Shown here one piece after another: positions 40,969 to 51,493 of a stretch of 64,000 nucleotides of DNA. The stretch comes from Winogradskyella psychrotolerans (GTDB lineage Bacteria; Bacteroidota; Bacteroidia; Flavobacteriales; Flavobacteriaceae): positions 111,061-175,060 of the forward strand of contig NZ_JAHKPS010000029.1 in assembly GCF_018860565.1 (NCBI RefSeq). Reading direction: 5' to 3'. The translations under genes and the position numbers were made by a program. The notes under the pieces were generated by a model. That model worked only from the letters and a program-made list of their open reading frames with translations. It was not told the DNA's origin and made no database searches. The stretch's first letter is position 1, and each line of letters begins with the position of its first letter.

Positions 40969-43900
40969 TTTTAGCAATACGTTGTTCACCGTTAGTTAAC
41001 TTCACTTTTAAGAATAAAGTGGTTGTACTAGGCTGAAGCGCATTAATAGTAAACTGCGTTTGGTTAATTGCTGTGTTTTTAAAAAGTGTTCTGCCTAACA
41101 TATCGTAAACTTCTATAGACTGCATGGTTTCGTTTGCAGCGTTTACAACAATATTGGTATTATCTTTATAAACTTTAACATCATTTACACTTTCAAAATC
41201 ATCTACACTTAAGTTGTTAGCTCGGTATGTTAAAACCAATCTATCGTTTATAATACCAGTTTCGCTTGTAAATGTATACGGCGCGTTGCTAATATTATGC
41301 GTAGTGCCTGTTAAAAGGTCTTTAATATAAATGTCTTGATCGGTGTCTAAAAATAAACCGTCAACGGTATTGATAGCTATGGTTTGAATACCTGCTTCTG
41401 TAATATTAAGCCCCAAAGGCACTGTGTCTGCATCTACAAACGGTGTTTGGCGACCTTGAATAAGATAGGCGTCTTCTTCAATCATAGAATAGAAATTTAA
41501 GCCTTCGCCTCTAGTGGTTTTGGCATCATACATACGGTCTCTATCATTTGTAGCACCATTAGCATAACCAATTAATGTGGTATTGGTGCTACCAGATGGA
41601 CTAATATAATCTAACCAAATTCTATGTTTAGTTGCTAGGTCTTCTTCTGCGGCATCGGTATCTGCACTTCTATAAAATTGGTCGTTTCTGTAAGAAGCAG
41701 TGTGTCTCATATAATTTTCAAACGTTACACTTTCGGTAGTCGTGCCAGTATCATTCATTAGCACAAAGAAGCCTTGCCCTGCGCCAATAAACTTATGGTC
41801 AATGACTACTGGACTTGAAACACCAACAGAATTAATAGCGATATAATCAGCGGTGTTGTAATTATACGTAAAATCATCATAAAATGAATCTGTATTTCCT
41901 ACGCCAATATCTGTACCGTGCGTCCAGAGGTAAACGTTACCATCGATAGTACTATTACCTGTTAAGAAATCTTCAATACTCAAGGCCGAAGGATACGGAT
42001 TTCCTATTAGATTCCAATTGTCATCGTCAGATGTAATAGTAAGGATGTCATTTGAGTAGGGGTTATAGGTGTAACCTACTCCTTGATATGTTCCTCTTGT
42101 AATAGGTTGAATTATAGTCCCATTATTAGGTGTACCAGAAAATGTTGCAGTAAACGGAGCATCTGTAGAGCCATGACCAGTAGGGCCTTTTACAATATAA
42201 CCTTTTCCTACATCCATAGCGCCTGTGTCTGCACTTTGCCATTCTCCGAAGTCTCTTGGATCAGAATCTGGTGGAGGTCCAACAGGACGAGTTGCCGTTG
42301 GTTCCCATATAAATTTATATCCATTTGGTGTGTTTATTGAAATATCTTCAACATTAAAAGAGTTTACTGGCGAAGACCAATACACATAATCATCCTCGCT
42401 TATAGTTGTTGTACGTTGCATAGTAAATGTCCCATTAACCGTATTGGCGACATCCGTATCTTGAAATAAACTCGCACTATCTAACATGGTATATGTTCCG
42501 CCTGCTTTAACGTTTATAGCATCTGTAATGGTTAATATAGAATTGGGTTGTTGCGTAAGTGTGGCTCCATTCTCAATAATTAATCTATAACCTTCACCCG
42601 CTGTTATGCCATCTATAATAGGACTGAATCCTGCAGCCGTAATAATTACACAAACCGAATCTGTTGGCGCTCCGCTTGGCGACCAGTTTCCTGGAGTGTT
42701 CCAATTAGAATCTACATCTCCAGTCCAAGCTTTACCAACATTAAAATCGGCACGAGTTCTTACGTCAGGAGACGATGAGCATGCCGCCCAATAAGAATAT
42801 ACACCAGGTGTGGTTCCTGTTATTTCTCCTTCGGCAACAGGGTCAAAATCTACACCTGTAAAAATAGGTGTACCACCACTTGCGCTAGTGTACCATTCTA
42901 TGCCACTAGGTACAGAATAAGGGTCTGTTAAGTTACCAGGCCCTGTTATGTTCCATTGGTATGGAGTAGGGCTTGTGGTATTTCCTGTAGCTCTTGTGGT
43001 AACTAAAGTATAGGTTATGCCTGTGCTAAGTGTTGCTGTTATGCGGCTATCTACACCAATAGGGCTAGAATCATCATCTCCAGCAATGTATGTCCCTGTG
43101 ACACAAGATCCAAAGGTAAAAGCACCAGAAGTAATATAACCCATAGGATCAAAAGCTGTGGCGCCATCGTCTGTTTCAAAAACATACACACCTGCCGCAT
43201 CTACCTGAAATTCAAAAGTATCGTAGTGTTGGCTAGTTGAGCTAAAGGCACTGCCACATGGAGTTCCACTTGTTGTAAACCAGTTGAGCCTGTTTGCTGT
43301 AGGATCTGTAGGGTCTAAACTGCTTATAATGGTATGACCAATAATAGCGTTGGAAACACAAGCCGCATCTGCGGTTAATACATCTGAAGGGTCTCCAGGA
43401 CAAATAGACACATTGGTTGTTGTTGGCGGATTAACAAGCGTATTAAAGGTTGCAGAACCTTGCCATTCGCCTTGTTGGCCCCAAGCCGAACCACAAACCG
43501 ATCGTACCCAAACATAATAGGTGGTATCTGCAGACAAGCCTGTTAAGTTTACTGAAGTTGTAGCCGAAGTTCCTGTTGGTGTTTGGTTGTATATAATAGG
43601 ATTTGGATTTTGAGTGATAAAATACTCATAACCATTAGCCGGAGCTGGAGATGCGGGATCCCAAGTTACCGTTGCTGTGGTATAATCTATAGCACTAATA
43701 GCAATGTTTGAAGGATTATCTAAACAGTTAATGTCTGAGACAATAAGGCTGTAATCTTTAGACTCTCCATATTGGATATAGCCACATGGTGCTGGATCGG
43801 CATTATTGAAATCGGATCTAATACGCATGGTATAGGTGCCAGGCGGAATAGTAGAAGGAATTTGAAAACCAGAAACAAAACTTGGGGTTAAAATTCCTGT

Positions 43901-44791
43901 GGCAAACACTTTTTCGTTGGGTGAACTTAAAAAATCGCCATCGCCATCCCAATCTACCCAAATATTAAAACCATTGTAGCCTCCGCCACCAAAAATAACG
44001 GTAAAATCGACTTCGCCACCAGGAAATTGTTCTACAAAATCTGTGGCAGAATTATTTTCGTAACCTGGTGCAACCCATGCCGGATTTGTATCTGTAATAT
44101 TAAATGGACTTCCTGGTACAGCGGTTGTGAAATTTTGAATCCAACGTGTTGTCCATGAACCTGATGGCAAACAGTTGGTAACCAAACTAATATTGTCTAT
44201 AGCTGCAGGTGGTGCAGTAGGAGCACTACCATCATTAGTCCACTCAAAAATTAAAAAACGCGTAACGTTATCTGCATAGCTACTAGGAATGGTAATGGTT
44301 TCATTGGTCCAACTGGTAGCTCCTGTATAAGTCCCTAAAAGGATGTTAGTAGCTGAAGCGGTTAAAGCGGAAGCAGGATTGCCTGCATCGGTAGCATCAT
44401 CCTTTAGCCATACCTTTAAAAGGGTACCGCCTTCTTCTTTCCAATCAAAACTTAGGCTAATGTGGCTTTCTGAAGGATCAAAAGTCACGTCTCTATAAAA
44501 TTTAGGGGCAAGAAAACTAAAAGTGCCATCACTATAAGCATAAGGAGGTGGTGTGCCGGTTGCAAGGTTTGTAATATAAGCGGCTCTGGCTCCTGTATAG
44601 CCTGTGGCTGCGGTGTTTGTTGCCCATTGATTCCAATTGGCATCGAAAGCAAGTGATGGAGTCCAACCATTAGCAGCAAAAGTAGCTCCATCTTCAAAAC
44701 CACCATCGCCGTTAGGGTCTATAAGTACGGTTTGTGCGCTTATTGCACCATAAGTAGTTAATGCAATAGCAAAAAGTAATTTTTTAAGCAT
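40958..44791 (-). CDS. Large T9SS-secreted protein with GEVED and fibronectin type III domains
   Basis: The 1277-residue surface protein has a signal peptide (about 1-19), a jelly-roll-like N-terminal module, a GEVED domain (about 245-350, VDWDGDGDF and YGESKDYSLIVSD), an Fn3 domain (about 355-450), further beta modules, and a C-terminal half shared with the next gene (GNWSPSGAP, NWNLIGNPYPSAL). The T9SS type A sorting domain is at the end (EVYDMLGRTLFKN). It is probably an adhesin-like or matrix protein. The leader has AACCCTAC about 20 bp above the ATG. Confidence 0.9.
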   Translation of the reverse strand: MLKKLLFAIALTTYGAISAQTVLIDPNGDGGFEDGATFAANGWTPSLAFDANWNQWATNTAATGYTGARAAYITNLATGTPPPYAYSDGTFSFLAPKFYRDVTFDPSESHISLSFDWKEEGGTLLKVWLKDDATDAGNPASALTASATNILLGTYTGATSWTNETITIPSSYADNVTRFLIFEWTNDGSAPTAPPAAIDNISLVTNCLPSGSWTTRWIQNFTTAVPGSPFNITDTNPAWVAPGYENNSATDFVEQFPGGEVDFTVIFGGGGYNGFNIWVDWDGDGDFLSSPNEKVFATGILTPSFVSGFQIPSTIPPGTYTMRIRSDFNNADPAPCGYIQYGESKDYSLIVSDINCLDNPSNIAISAIDYTTATVTWDPASPAPANGYEYFITQNPNPIIYNQTPTGTSATTSVNLTGLSADTTYYVWVRSVCGSAWGQQGEWQGSATFNTLVNPPTTTNVSICPGDPSDVLTADAACVSNAIIGHTIISSLDPTDPTANRLNWFTTSGTPCGSAFSSTSQHYDTFEFQVDAAGVYVFETDDGATAFDPMGYITSGAFTFGSCVTGTYIAGDDDSSPIGVDSRITATLSTGITYTLVTTRATGNTTSPTPYQWNITGPGNLTDPYSVPSGIEWYTSASGGTPIFTGVDFDPVAEGEITGTTPGVYSYWAACSSSPDVRTRADFNVGKAWTGDVDSNWNTPGNWSPSGAPTDSVCVIITAAGFSPIIDGITAGEGYRLIIENGATLTQQPNSILTITDAINVKAGGTYTMLDSASLFQDTDVANTVNGTFTMQRTTTISEDDYVYWSSPVNSFNVEDISINTPNGYKFIWEPTATRPVGPPPDSDPRDFGEWQSADTGAMDVGKGYIVKGPTGHGSTDAPFTATFSGTPNNGTIIQPITRGTYQGVGYTYNPYSNDILTITSDDDNWNLIGNPYPSALSIEDFLTGNSTIDGNVYLWTHGTDIGVGNTDSFYDDFTYNYNTADYIAINSVGVSSPVVIDHKFIGAGQGFFVLMNDTGTTTESVTFENYMRHTASYRNDQFYRSADTDAAEEDLATKHRIWLDYISPSGSTNTTLIGYANGATNDRDRMYDAKTTRGEGLNFYSMIEEDAYLIQGRQTPFVDADTVPLGLNITEAGIQTIAINTVDGLFLDTDQDIYIKDLLTGTTHNISNAPYTFTSETGIINDRLVLTYRANNLSVDDFESVNDVKVYKDNTNIVVNAANETMQSIEVYDMLGRTLFKNTAINQTQFTINALQPSTTTLFLKVKLTNGEQRIAKIIF

Positions 44792-45351
44792 GTATTCTAT
44801 GTTTTAATGTAGGGTTAAAATAAGATGGTCTATGCTAAGACCTCCTTTGTTTTTTCAACTTGGGTTTCAAAAACTATTTATACATATTAAGCAGGTAAAA
44901 AACAGATGTATATTATATTATAAACACCGTAGTGTTACCTTACTGTTAAGGAGTTAAATTAAAGCTATTCTATGTTTTAGGAGGTATATTTCAATATATT
45001 ATCGATAAAACCTAAAAATTAGCGGATGAAAGTGAGGTTTTTGTAGTGTTTAATTGCGAATAGCTTTGGTTTTTTGTAAAAACGTAGTTTTTTATAAAAA
45101 AAATATAGTCGTTTAAGCACTAATTATTAGGGTTGAAGGCATTTTAGGACGGCTTTAATTTAGGCTTAAAAACGGGTAAAAAAGGGCTTAAAAAGGTGCT
45201 ATAAATTCCTCTAAAAAAAGGACGTAAAAGTTGTAAAAAAATCACTTAAACAAAGCCGCTAAAACGGCTCTAAAAAACAGGTGTAAAAACAGAAAGATCT
45301 TAACGGTTGTGATGTTAAGATCTCGGTCTGTTTGTAATGGTATTTTAAGGT
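44792..45351. other. Intergenic region with phased A-tracts and a terminator
   Basis: 560 bp between the two T9SS genes. No ORF. From about 45163 to 45290, T/AAAAA runs recur roughly every 10-14 bp, so intrinsic bending is likely. An AGCCGCTAAAACGGCT hairpin lies near 45255, and the terminator of the upstream gene is at 45294-45323. The 44818-45160 part shows nothing distinct. Confidence 0.6.
45294..45323 (-). terminator. Terminator of the second T9SS gene
   Basis: A 10-bp perfect stem AGATCTTAAC/GTTAAGATCT with a 9-nt loop, followed on the minus strand by a T-rich stretch. Confidence 0.65.
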
Positions 45352-48300
45352 TTAGATGATAAGCTTTTTAGATGCTGTTGTGCCATTGGCAAGCGACACT
45401 GTTACAATATAGGTCCCACGACTTAAGTTTTGAGTAGGGTAGCTGTAATCTGCTGCTGTGATATTAAGCTTTTTATGTATTAAGCGGCCTGTAATATCGT
45501 GCAACTCAAAGGTTTTAATTAAACTTTTAGTCGCCGTGGCTACAATCGCATTAGCTAAGGTTCTAATATCTAAATTGGCATTGGCATCTAGGTCTGTAAC
45601 ACTTAGGCTGTTATCGGTGTTAAATCTTAAGACAAAACGGTCTTCAAAAGTGCCTAAATCTGTAGTAAAACTATACGGACTTGTTCTTAAATCGTGTATA
45701 ATGTCTAGCACTTTGTCTTCAAGATAAATGCCTTGGTCTGTGGTTTCAAATAGACCATCAACCGTATTAAGTGCAATAGTGTATTGTCCTTGTGTAGGAG
45801 TTTGAAATCCTAAAGGAATGGTGTCTGTTTCTTCAAAAGGTAAGGCTTTACCATGAATAGCCAGTTTATTCGTTTTTTCAGGTGTATTGAGTGTAGAATA
45901 AAACTGATAGTTAGAATCGTTTAGTAAATGGCCATCATATAATCTATCTATAGCATCTGTGGCACCCGCAGCATAACCTACTAATAGTGATAAAGCGCTG
46001 TTGTTGCTGTCAATTAAGTCTAACCAAATACGATGTTTTTGGTTTGTATTGCTGGTGTTGTCTGCGTTTAGATTGGCACTTCTATAGAAGCCATCGTTAG
46101 CATAAGTTCCTCTCATGGTATTGTTAAACACTACAGGACTAGGTCTTGGCGATGAGTTAAGAAGTTGTACAAAGAAGCCTTGACCTGCGGCAATATAACC
46201 GTTAAAACCAGGAGGTGTAGAGCCTAAGCTGTTGGCACTTAAATAGTCGTTTTCCGAATAGTTGTATTGAAAACCGGTATAAAACGGATCGCCTACAAAA
46301 GTACTTGGTGGAGCGGTGTGTCTCCAAAAATAGAGTGTACCATCTATATAAGGGTTTGCGGTTGTAAAATCGGTTAAAGAAATTGCAGAAGGGTATGGGT
46401 TTCCTATTAAATTCCAGTTATCATCTTCGGCTGTAGCGGTATTTCCGTTGCCTGGATAATCCATACCGTTGTACACACCTCTAGTGATGTAATGTGTAAT
46501 TTGTCCGTTGTTTAATTTGCCTTCAAATTGGGCTGTATTGGCAATAGCAGTCCCTTCTAAATCTCTAATGGCATAACCTTTTCCTAGGGTCATGTTGCCT
46601 GTAGCATAGCTCCATTCGCCATGTTTGCCTGGGCTGCCATTATCTACGGTTGGCAGCCATTCAAAAATACCATAATTAGGTGTGCTTGGCGATACATCTC
46701 CCACATCAAAAGCTTCAACAGGAGTAGACCAATAGACAAAATCAAAATTGGTTAATCCGTTAACTTCACGTTGCACTTTGGCAGTACCTACATTTTGGTT
46801 GGTAGCCACATCAGTAATTTGTATAAGGCTGGCGCTGTCTTTAAGTTCGTAATCGGCATTAGTATCTATGGTAATTTTATCTTCAATAGTTAAAGACGAA
46901 TTAGGTTGTTGTATGAGTGTGGCACCATCTTCAATTTCCATATTAAAACCAATTCCATCTACCACACCAGTAATAACAGGGTTGTTAGCGGTAACAGGAA
47001 TCACAATACAGTCTGTAATCACAGGGACACCAGCAGGAGTCCAGTTGTTAGGGTTATTCCAATCAGAGCTTTCAGAACCATCCCAAACTTTATCTCCTAT
47101 TAAGGTAATTGTAGCTGTATCAATTTCTACGATTGAAGAACCAGAACAAAGGTCGTAAGTTACTTCAGAGTAGTAGGTTGTGGTTTCTGTTGGAGTTACG
47201 GTAATGATACCATCGTTATTAGGATCGTTAATTTCATTGGCAGGTGAGATAGCATCTTTGTACCATTTAAGTGTTGTAATAGAAGGGCCAGCAGGTACAA
47301 ATCTCCAAGCTTCGTCAAAAGCGGTCCAGTTAGCATCTCTTGCATTTCTATTTGGTGCTACTACAGCAGTAGAGCCGTTGGCTTGTAGTCCAATAGTGGC
47401 GTTACCATCGTTCCATGCATTTAACGTTCTTTTTTCTTTAACATAGACTTCAATAATGTTAGTATCTTCATAGAATACAATCATTCCGGTATATAACAAA
47501 GAATTATCATCGTACATTGGTACATCGCTCCAGGCCGCAACTAAAGCTCTACAGCCTGTATCTAGAGTAATTAATTGGTAGCCTATTTCGCCGCCTACAC
47601 TAGGATCTACATCGTGATGCACACCATGTATTGAAGGGCCATAAAAGTAACCTGATGCATTTTGGTAAGTAGGTATATTGTTTAAGGTTCTCCAGCCGGT
47701 AGGACCGTTTGCTAAGCTGCTATTAAAAGAGATGACACCATTAGAGCCAATAACACAAGAATCGTAGGTAGTGCCAAAGAAACAAAAATCGAAAGGTAAA
47801 TCTATTTCTGGCGACCATACATCGTCATCGTTAACACTCACCGGATTTTCTAGACAGCTAAATTGAAACGGAGGAGCATAAGGAATAGATTCTACATTGT
47901 AAGTAGAGGTATCTCCTAAGTCTAGATAAGTGGCTTCTAATGTTGTGGTGTTGTTTCCTACCGAGCAATTAATAGGATCTGGATCTGCGCCAGATAATCC
48001 TAGTCCACCTGCATTTACAGAAGGACAAGCCAAGGATGTTGTGCCAACACCATCAGAAGGAGTACAGGTAACAATGTCTAATACGGTTAGTGTATAGTCT
48101 TCGGCTTCTCCTATAAAACTGCTAGAACACCAATAGGGGTTGCCGGTATTCCAATCTATAACAATTCTCATTTGGTAGTCGCCAGGAGTTGTGCTTTCAG
48201 GAATGGTAAAACTGCTATTTATAGGATCGTAGTATCCATAATTAAAAACGGTTTCTCCGGCATCGTTAAAATCACCATCATTATTAAAATCGACCCATAC

Positions 48301-49473
48301 TCCAACGCCAAAACCATCATAGCTCCAAGAGCCATCTTCAAAATTACCATAAAAATTGACTGCAGAGCCACGATATTGACTTACAGATAAGTTGGTAAAA
48401 TTGCCGTAACCATTGGCAGAATACCCAGAATTATTGTTGGTAATATTAGTGACACCTCCTGAGGTTGAAAAATCATCTATGTAAAACGATGAATTTGTGC
48501 CGTTAGGAATACAATAATTTAAAGTGGTCTCATTACCGTTAAGCGGTGAGCTGTTTAAATAATTTGGGCCACCTGAACATAATGCATTATATGAAAACAC
48601 ATACACATAGTAAGTGGTGTTATTGTTTAATCCTGTTAGTGTAAAAGTGGTGTCTGTATTATCGCTTACAACTGTATGGTCGCCATAGGTTGCGCCTACA
48701 GTATAAGTAGCGCCGTCTGCTACGGGCGGAGTGACGCCTGTGGTGTTGTAGACCACTAAATAGCCATCTGGCGAACTTGTTGCAGGAGTAAAACTAATGT
48801 CCATAGAGGTATCTAAAACATTGCTAAATGTAAGGTTAGTAGGTTGGTTAGCAGGTTGTGCACATGGTGTAGAATTTACGCCGGTGATGGTAACATCGTC
48901 GAAAAAATTCCAATCATTGTTGTCGCTACTTGTTCCTCTAAATCTAAATCTAGAATTAGCAGTGAACACATAGGTAGCGCCATCAGTTATGGTTCTGCTA
49001 AAACTATGCTCTGCATAAACTCCTTGAGTGAAAAAATCTGTACCTCGCCTAAAATGCTTAATAGTTGTCCAATTAGAGCCGTTGTAATATTGAAGTCTAA
49101 AACCTTTGTTATTATTAATATTGATAGATTTATGACAAAATGAAATGGTGACTTCAGAATATGAAGTTAAATCTATGGCTGGTGACATCATAATATTGTT
49201 AGAGCCGTCATCGTCTTTTGAGTAAATGCTTCTGTTAGCATTACAGCCCCAACCATAATAGGTTCCGGAATCATTATTTCCATTGCCATTTGAGGCGTTA
49301 CTAGTCCAGCCTTGTAAGCCCGATTCAAAATCGTAAGTTACGGGTAATTGGGCCGTAGCAAAATGACTTGTTAAAAGCGCTATTGCAAAAAAGACAACGC
49401 TTAATGTTTTGTAATTACTTATTCTAAAATTAATAAGTAATTGAGATAACTGAGAACGAAAATTATTGTTCAT
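45352..49473 (-). CDS. Large T9SS-secreted protein with GEVED, Fn3 and nidogen-like parts
   Basis: The 1373-residue surface protein has a long signal region (about 1-42, cleaved after ATA-Q), a MAM/jelly-roll-like domain (about 45-200), Fn3 (about 205-310), GEVED (about 330-465, GVWVDFNNDGDFNDAGE), and a nidogen-like region with VIGSNGVISFNSS (about 560-760). A C-terminal half homologous to that of the gene at 40958 ends in a T9SS type A domain (FELHDITGRLIHKK). The leader AAAACCTACTAATT touches the ATG. Confidence 0.9.
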   Translation of the reverse strand: MNNNFRSQLSQLLINFRISNYKTLSVVFFAIALLTSHFATAQLPVTYDFESGLQGWTSNASNGNGNNDSGTYYGWGCNANRSIYSKDDDGSNNIMMSPAIDLTSYSEVTISFCHKSININNNKGFRLQYYNGSNWTTIKHFRRGTDFFTQGVYAEHSFSRTITDGATYVFTANSRFRFRGTSSDNNDWNFFDDVTITGVNSTPCAQPANQPTNLTFSNVLDTSMDISFTPATSSPDGYLVVYNTTGVTPPVADGATYTVGATYGDHTVVSDNTDTTFTLTGLNNNTTYYVYVFSYNALCSGGPNYLNSSPLNGNETTLNYCIPNGTNSSFYIDDFSTSGGVTNITNNNSGYSANGYGNFTNLSVSQYRGSAVNFYGNFEDGSWSYDGFGVGVWVDFNNDGDFNDAGETVFNYGYYDPINSSFTIPESTTPGDYQMRIVIDWNTGNPYWCSSSFIGEAEDYTLTVLDIVTCTPSDGVGTTSLACPSVNAGGLGLSGADPDPINCSVGNNTTTLEATYLDLGDTSTYNVESIPYAPPFQFSCLENPVSVNDDDVWSPEIDLPFDFCFFGTTYDSCVIGSNGVISFNSSLANGPTGWRTLNNIPTYQNASGYFYGPSIHGVHHDVDPSVGGEIGYQLITLDTGCRALVAAWSDVPMYDDNSLLYTGMIVFYEDTNIIEVYVKEKRTLNAWNDGNATIGLQANGSTAVVAPNRNARDANWTAFDEAWRFVPAGPSITTLKWYKDAISPANEINDPNNDGIITVTPTETTTYYSEVTYDLCSGSSIVEIDTATITLIGDKVWDGSESSDWNNPNNWTPAGVPVITDCIVIPVTANNPVITGVVDGIGFNMEIEDGATLIQQPNSSLTIEDKITIDTNADYELKDSASLIQITDVATNQNVGTAKVQREVNGLTNFDFVYWSTPVEAFDVGDVSPSTPNYGIFEWLPTVDNGSPGKHGEWSYATGNMTLGKGYAIRDLEGTAIANTAQFEGKLNNGQITHYITRGVYNGMDYPGNGNTATAEDDNWNLIGNPYPSAISLTDFTTANPYIDGTLYFWRHTAPPSTFVGDPFYTGFQYNYSENDYLSANSLGSTPPGFNGYIAAGQGFFVQLLNSSPRPSPVVFNNTMRGTYANDGFYRSANLNADNTSNTNQKHRIWLDLIDSNNSALSLLVGYAAGATDAIDRLYDGHLLNDSNYQFYSTLNTPEKTNKLAIHGKALPFEETDTIPLGFQTPTQGQYTIALNTVDGLFETTDQGIYLEDKVLDIIHDLRTSPYSFTTDLGTFEDRFVLRFNTDNSLSVTDLDANANLDIRTLANAIVATATKSLIKTFELHDITGRLIHKKLNITAADYSYPTQNLSRGTYIVTVSLANGTTASKKLII

Positions 49474-49487
49474 AATTAGTAGGTTTT
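49474..49487 (-). promoter_or_regulatory. Shared leader AAAACCTACTAATT before a T9SS gene
   Basis: Immediately above the ATG at 49473, this leader matches those at 359-372 and 29121-29133 (CCTACTTATT-ATG) except for one base. All three follow into signal-peptide genes. Confidence 0.5.
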
Positions 49488-49699
49488 AGCATTAAGAATA
49501 CCGTTTAATTGATATTAATAATTGGCTTCATCTAGGGTTAAATAGGACTAATTTATTTTAAATCTGAGGACAAGTGTAGGAAAAAAAAAGGATAAAAAAT
49601 AATTTTTTACCGATAAAACGATTAAAAACACCGATTATCTGCATATTTAAGAGGTTTTCCTACAATTTTTTAAAAAAACTAAAATTAAAATGAGTTGCC

Positions 49700-49707
49700 T
49701 ATTTTTG
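49700..49707 (+). promoter_or_regulatory. Putative -7 box of the D-cysteine desulfhydrase-like gene
   Basis: TATTTTTG fits TAnnTTTG. The first possible start codon (TTG at 49720) is only about 12 bp away, so the message may have a very short leader. No clear -33 element. Confidence 0.4.
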
Positions 49708-49719
49708 TAAAAAAAAGAT

Positions 49720-50619
49720 TTGGAAGTGCCATCCGTTAGCCATCAAGATATTAGGTTTAAAAATTTGTTAATAACTATAAAGCGTGAAGATTTAATTCAT
49801 CCTTTTATTTCGGGAAATAAGTACCGTAAGTTGATCTATAATATTGATGAAGCTAAAAGGATAAATGCAACTTCTTTATTAACCTTTGGTGGTGCGTTTT
49901 CAAATCATATTGCCGCTGTTGCCTATGCGGGAAAACTATATGGGTTTAAAACGGTTGGTGTTATAAGAGGAGAGGAGTTAGCTTTAAAAACGCCATTAAA
50001 TCCCACCTTACAATTTGCTAAAACCTGTGGGATGCATTTAGAATTTGTTTCTAGAACTCACTATAGGCAGAAAAATGATGACGATTTTATTGATGGATTA
50101 AAACGTAGGTTTGGAAACTTCTACCTTTTACCAGAAGGAGGTACTAATGCTTTAGCGGTTAAAGGTTGTGAAGACATTTTACAAGCTACAGATCATGTGT
50201 ACGATTATATTTGTTGTGCGGTAGGAACAGGAGGTACAATTTCGGGACTCATAAACGCATCGCAGCCTCATCAGAAAATATTAGGTTTTCCGGCGTTAAA
50301 AGGTGATTTTTTACAACAAGATATTCGTAAATTTGCAAATCAAGATAATTGGGAACTGATAACAGCATATCATTTTGGTGGCTATGGTAAAATAAAGCCG
50401 GAATTAATTGCGTTTATTAATCAGTTTAAGAAAGCTTATGATATTCCGTTAGATCCTATTTATACTGGTAAAATGCTATTTGGTATATTTGATTTAATTG
50501 ATAAAGGGTTTTTTCAAAAAGAGTCAAAAATATTAGCCATTCATACCGGAGGTTTACAAGGTATACCTGGTGTTAATCAAATATTGAAGCGAAAAAACCA
50601 GCCCCTAATAGAGCTATGA
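49720..50619 (+). CDS. 1-aminocyclopropane-1-carboxylate deaminase/D-cysteine desulfhydrase-like PLP enzyme
   Basis: The 299-residue fold-type II enzyme has IKREDLIHPFISGNKYRKL with the PLP lysine, FGGAFSNHIAAVAYAG, LPEGGTNALAVKGCE, and the phosphate loop CAVGTGGTISG. The start is a TTG at 49720, with GTG at 49726 as an alternative. No ATG fits. It probably degrades D-cysteine or a related amino acid; ACC deaminase activity cannot be told from sequence alone. Confidence 0.85.
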   Translation: MEVPSVSHQDIRFKNLLITIKREDLIHPFISGNKYRKLIYNIDEAKRINATSLLTFGGAFSNHIAAVAYAGKLYGFKTVGVIRGEELALKTPLNPTLQFAKTCGMHLEFVSRTHYRQKNDDDFIDGLKRRFGNFYLLPEGGTNALAVKGCEDILQATDHVYDYICCAVGTGGTISGLINASQPHQKILGFPALKGDFLQQDIRKFANQDNWELITAYHFGGYGKIKPELIAFINQFKKAYDIPLDPIYTGKMLFGIFDLIDKGFFQKESKILAIHTGGLQGIPGVNQILKRKNQPLIEL

Positions 50620-50656
50620 AAATGAAAGAAACCTATAAAACAATACTAGCAAGCAC

Positions 50657-51490
50657 ATGAAGTTTAGATATATAATTGTATTAATTGTAGTGTCTGCAAT
50701 GAGTTGTGGTCCTAAAAAAGGTATTGTTACCAAACGAAAAAATGATAGGACTCATAAAACGGTTGTTGGTAAAAATGAGAAACCTAAGCCTAAAAAACGA
50801 ACCGAAGTTCCTAGTACAACAACCCATAAAGCACCAAGTACTGTAGATGCTTATATTGCTATTTATGCAACGATTGCTAAAGACAATATGCGACACCATA
50901 ACATACCAGCTAGTATTACACTTGCGCAAGGTATTTTAGAATCTGGTGTAGGTAGAGGGCGTTTGGCTGTAGAGGCAAACAATCACTTTGGTATAAAATG
51001 CCATGGATGGAAGGGAGCCAAAATTTACCATGATGATGACCGTTCACAAGAATGTTTTAGAAAATATACCAAGGCAGAAATGTCTTATGAAGATCATTCT
51101 AAATTTTTAACAGGCCGAAGTCGTTATGCGAGCTTGTTTAAATTACGACCAAACGATTATAAAGGTTGGGCAAAAGGACTAAGGGCTGCAGGTTATGCTA
51201 CAGATAGAAAATATCCTCAAAAACTAATCAGTTTAATAGAGCGTTACCAGCTGCATCAATATGATGATGAGGTGCTTAGTGGTGCAACGACTGCTCAGAC
51301 CAAACGAAAATCTACAACAATTATTGAAGGTAGGAAGACGTCTGTTATAAAAAAGCATACTGTTACAAAAGGAGATACCTTGTATTCGCTTTCAAGACTT
51401 TATAAAACTACTGTTGAGGCTATAAAGTCTCAAAATAAATTAAAATCAAATGACCTAACTATTGGTCAAGAACTTATTATTCCTAATTAA
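50657..51490 (+). CDS. Glucosaminidase-LysM lipoprotein
   Basis: The 277-residue lipoprotein has signal and lipobox (VSAMSC, Cys17) followed by a basic linker. The glucosaminidase domain (about 65-200) contains SITLAQGILESGVGRGRLAVEANNHFG and GLRAAGYATDRKYPQKL. One C-terminal LysM domain follows (about 232-277, HTVTKGDTLYSLSRLYKT). It probably hydrolyses peptidoglycan at the outer-membrane face. It ends 3 bp before hemL. Confidence 0.92.
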   Translation: MKFRYIIVLIVVSAMSCGPKKGIVTKRKNDRTHKTVVGKNEKPKPKKRTEVPSTTTHKAPSTVDAYIAIYATIAKDNMRHHNIPASITLAQGILESGVGRGRLAVEANNHFGIKCHGWKGAKIYHDDDRSQECFRKYTKAEMSYEDHSKFLTGRSRYASLFKLRPNDYKGWAKGLRAAGYATDRKYPQKLISLIERYQLHQYDDEVLSGATTAQTKRKSTTIIEGRKTSVIKKHTVTKGDTLYSLSRLYKTTVEAIKSQNKLKSNDLTIGQELIIPN

Positions 51491-51493
51491 GTT

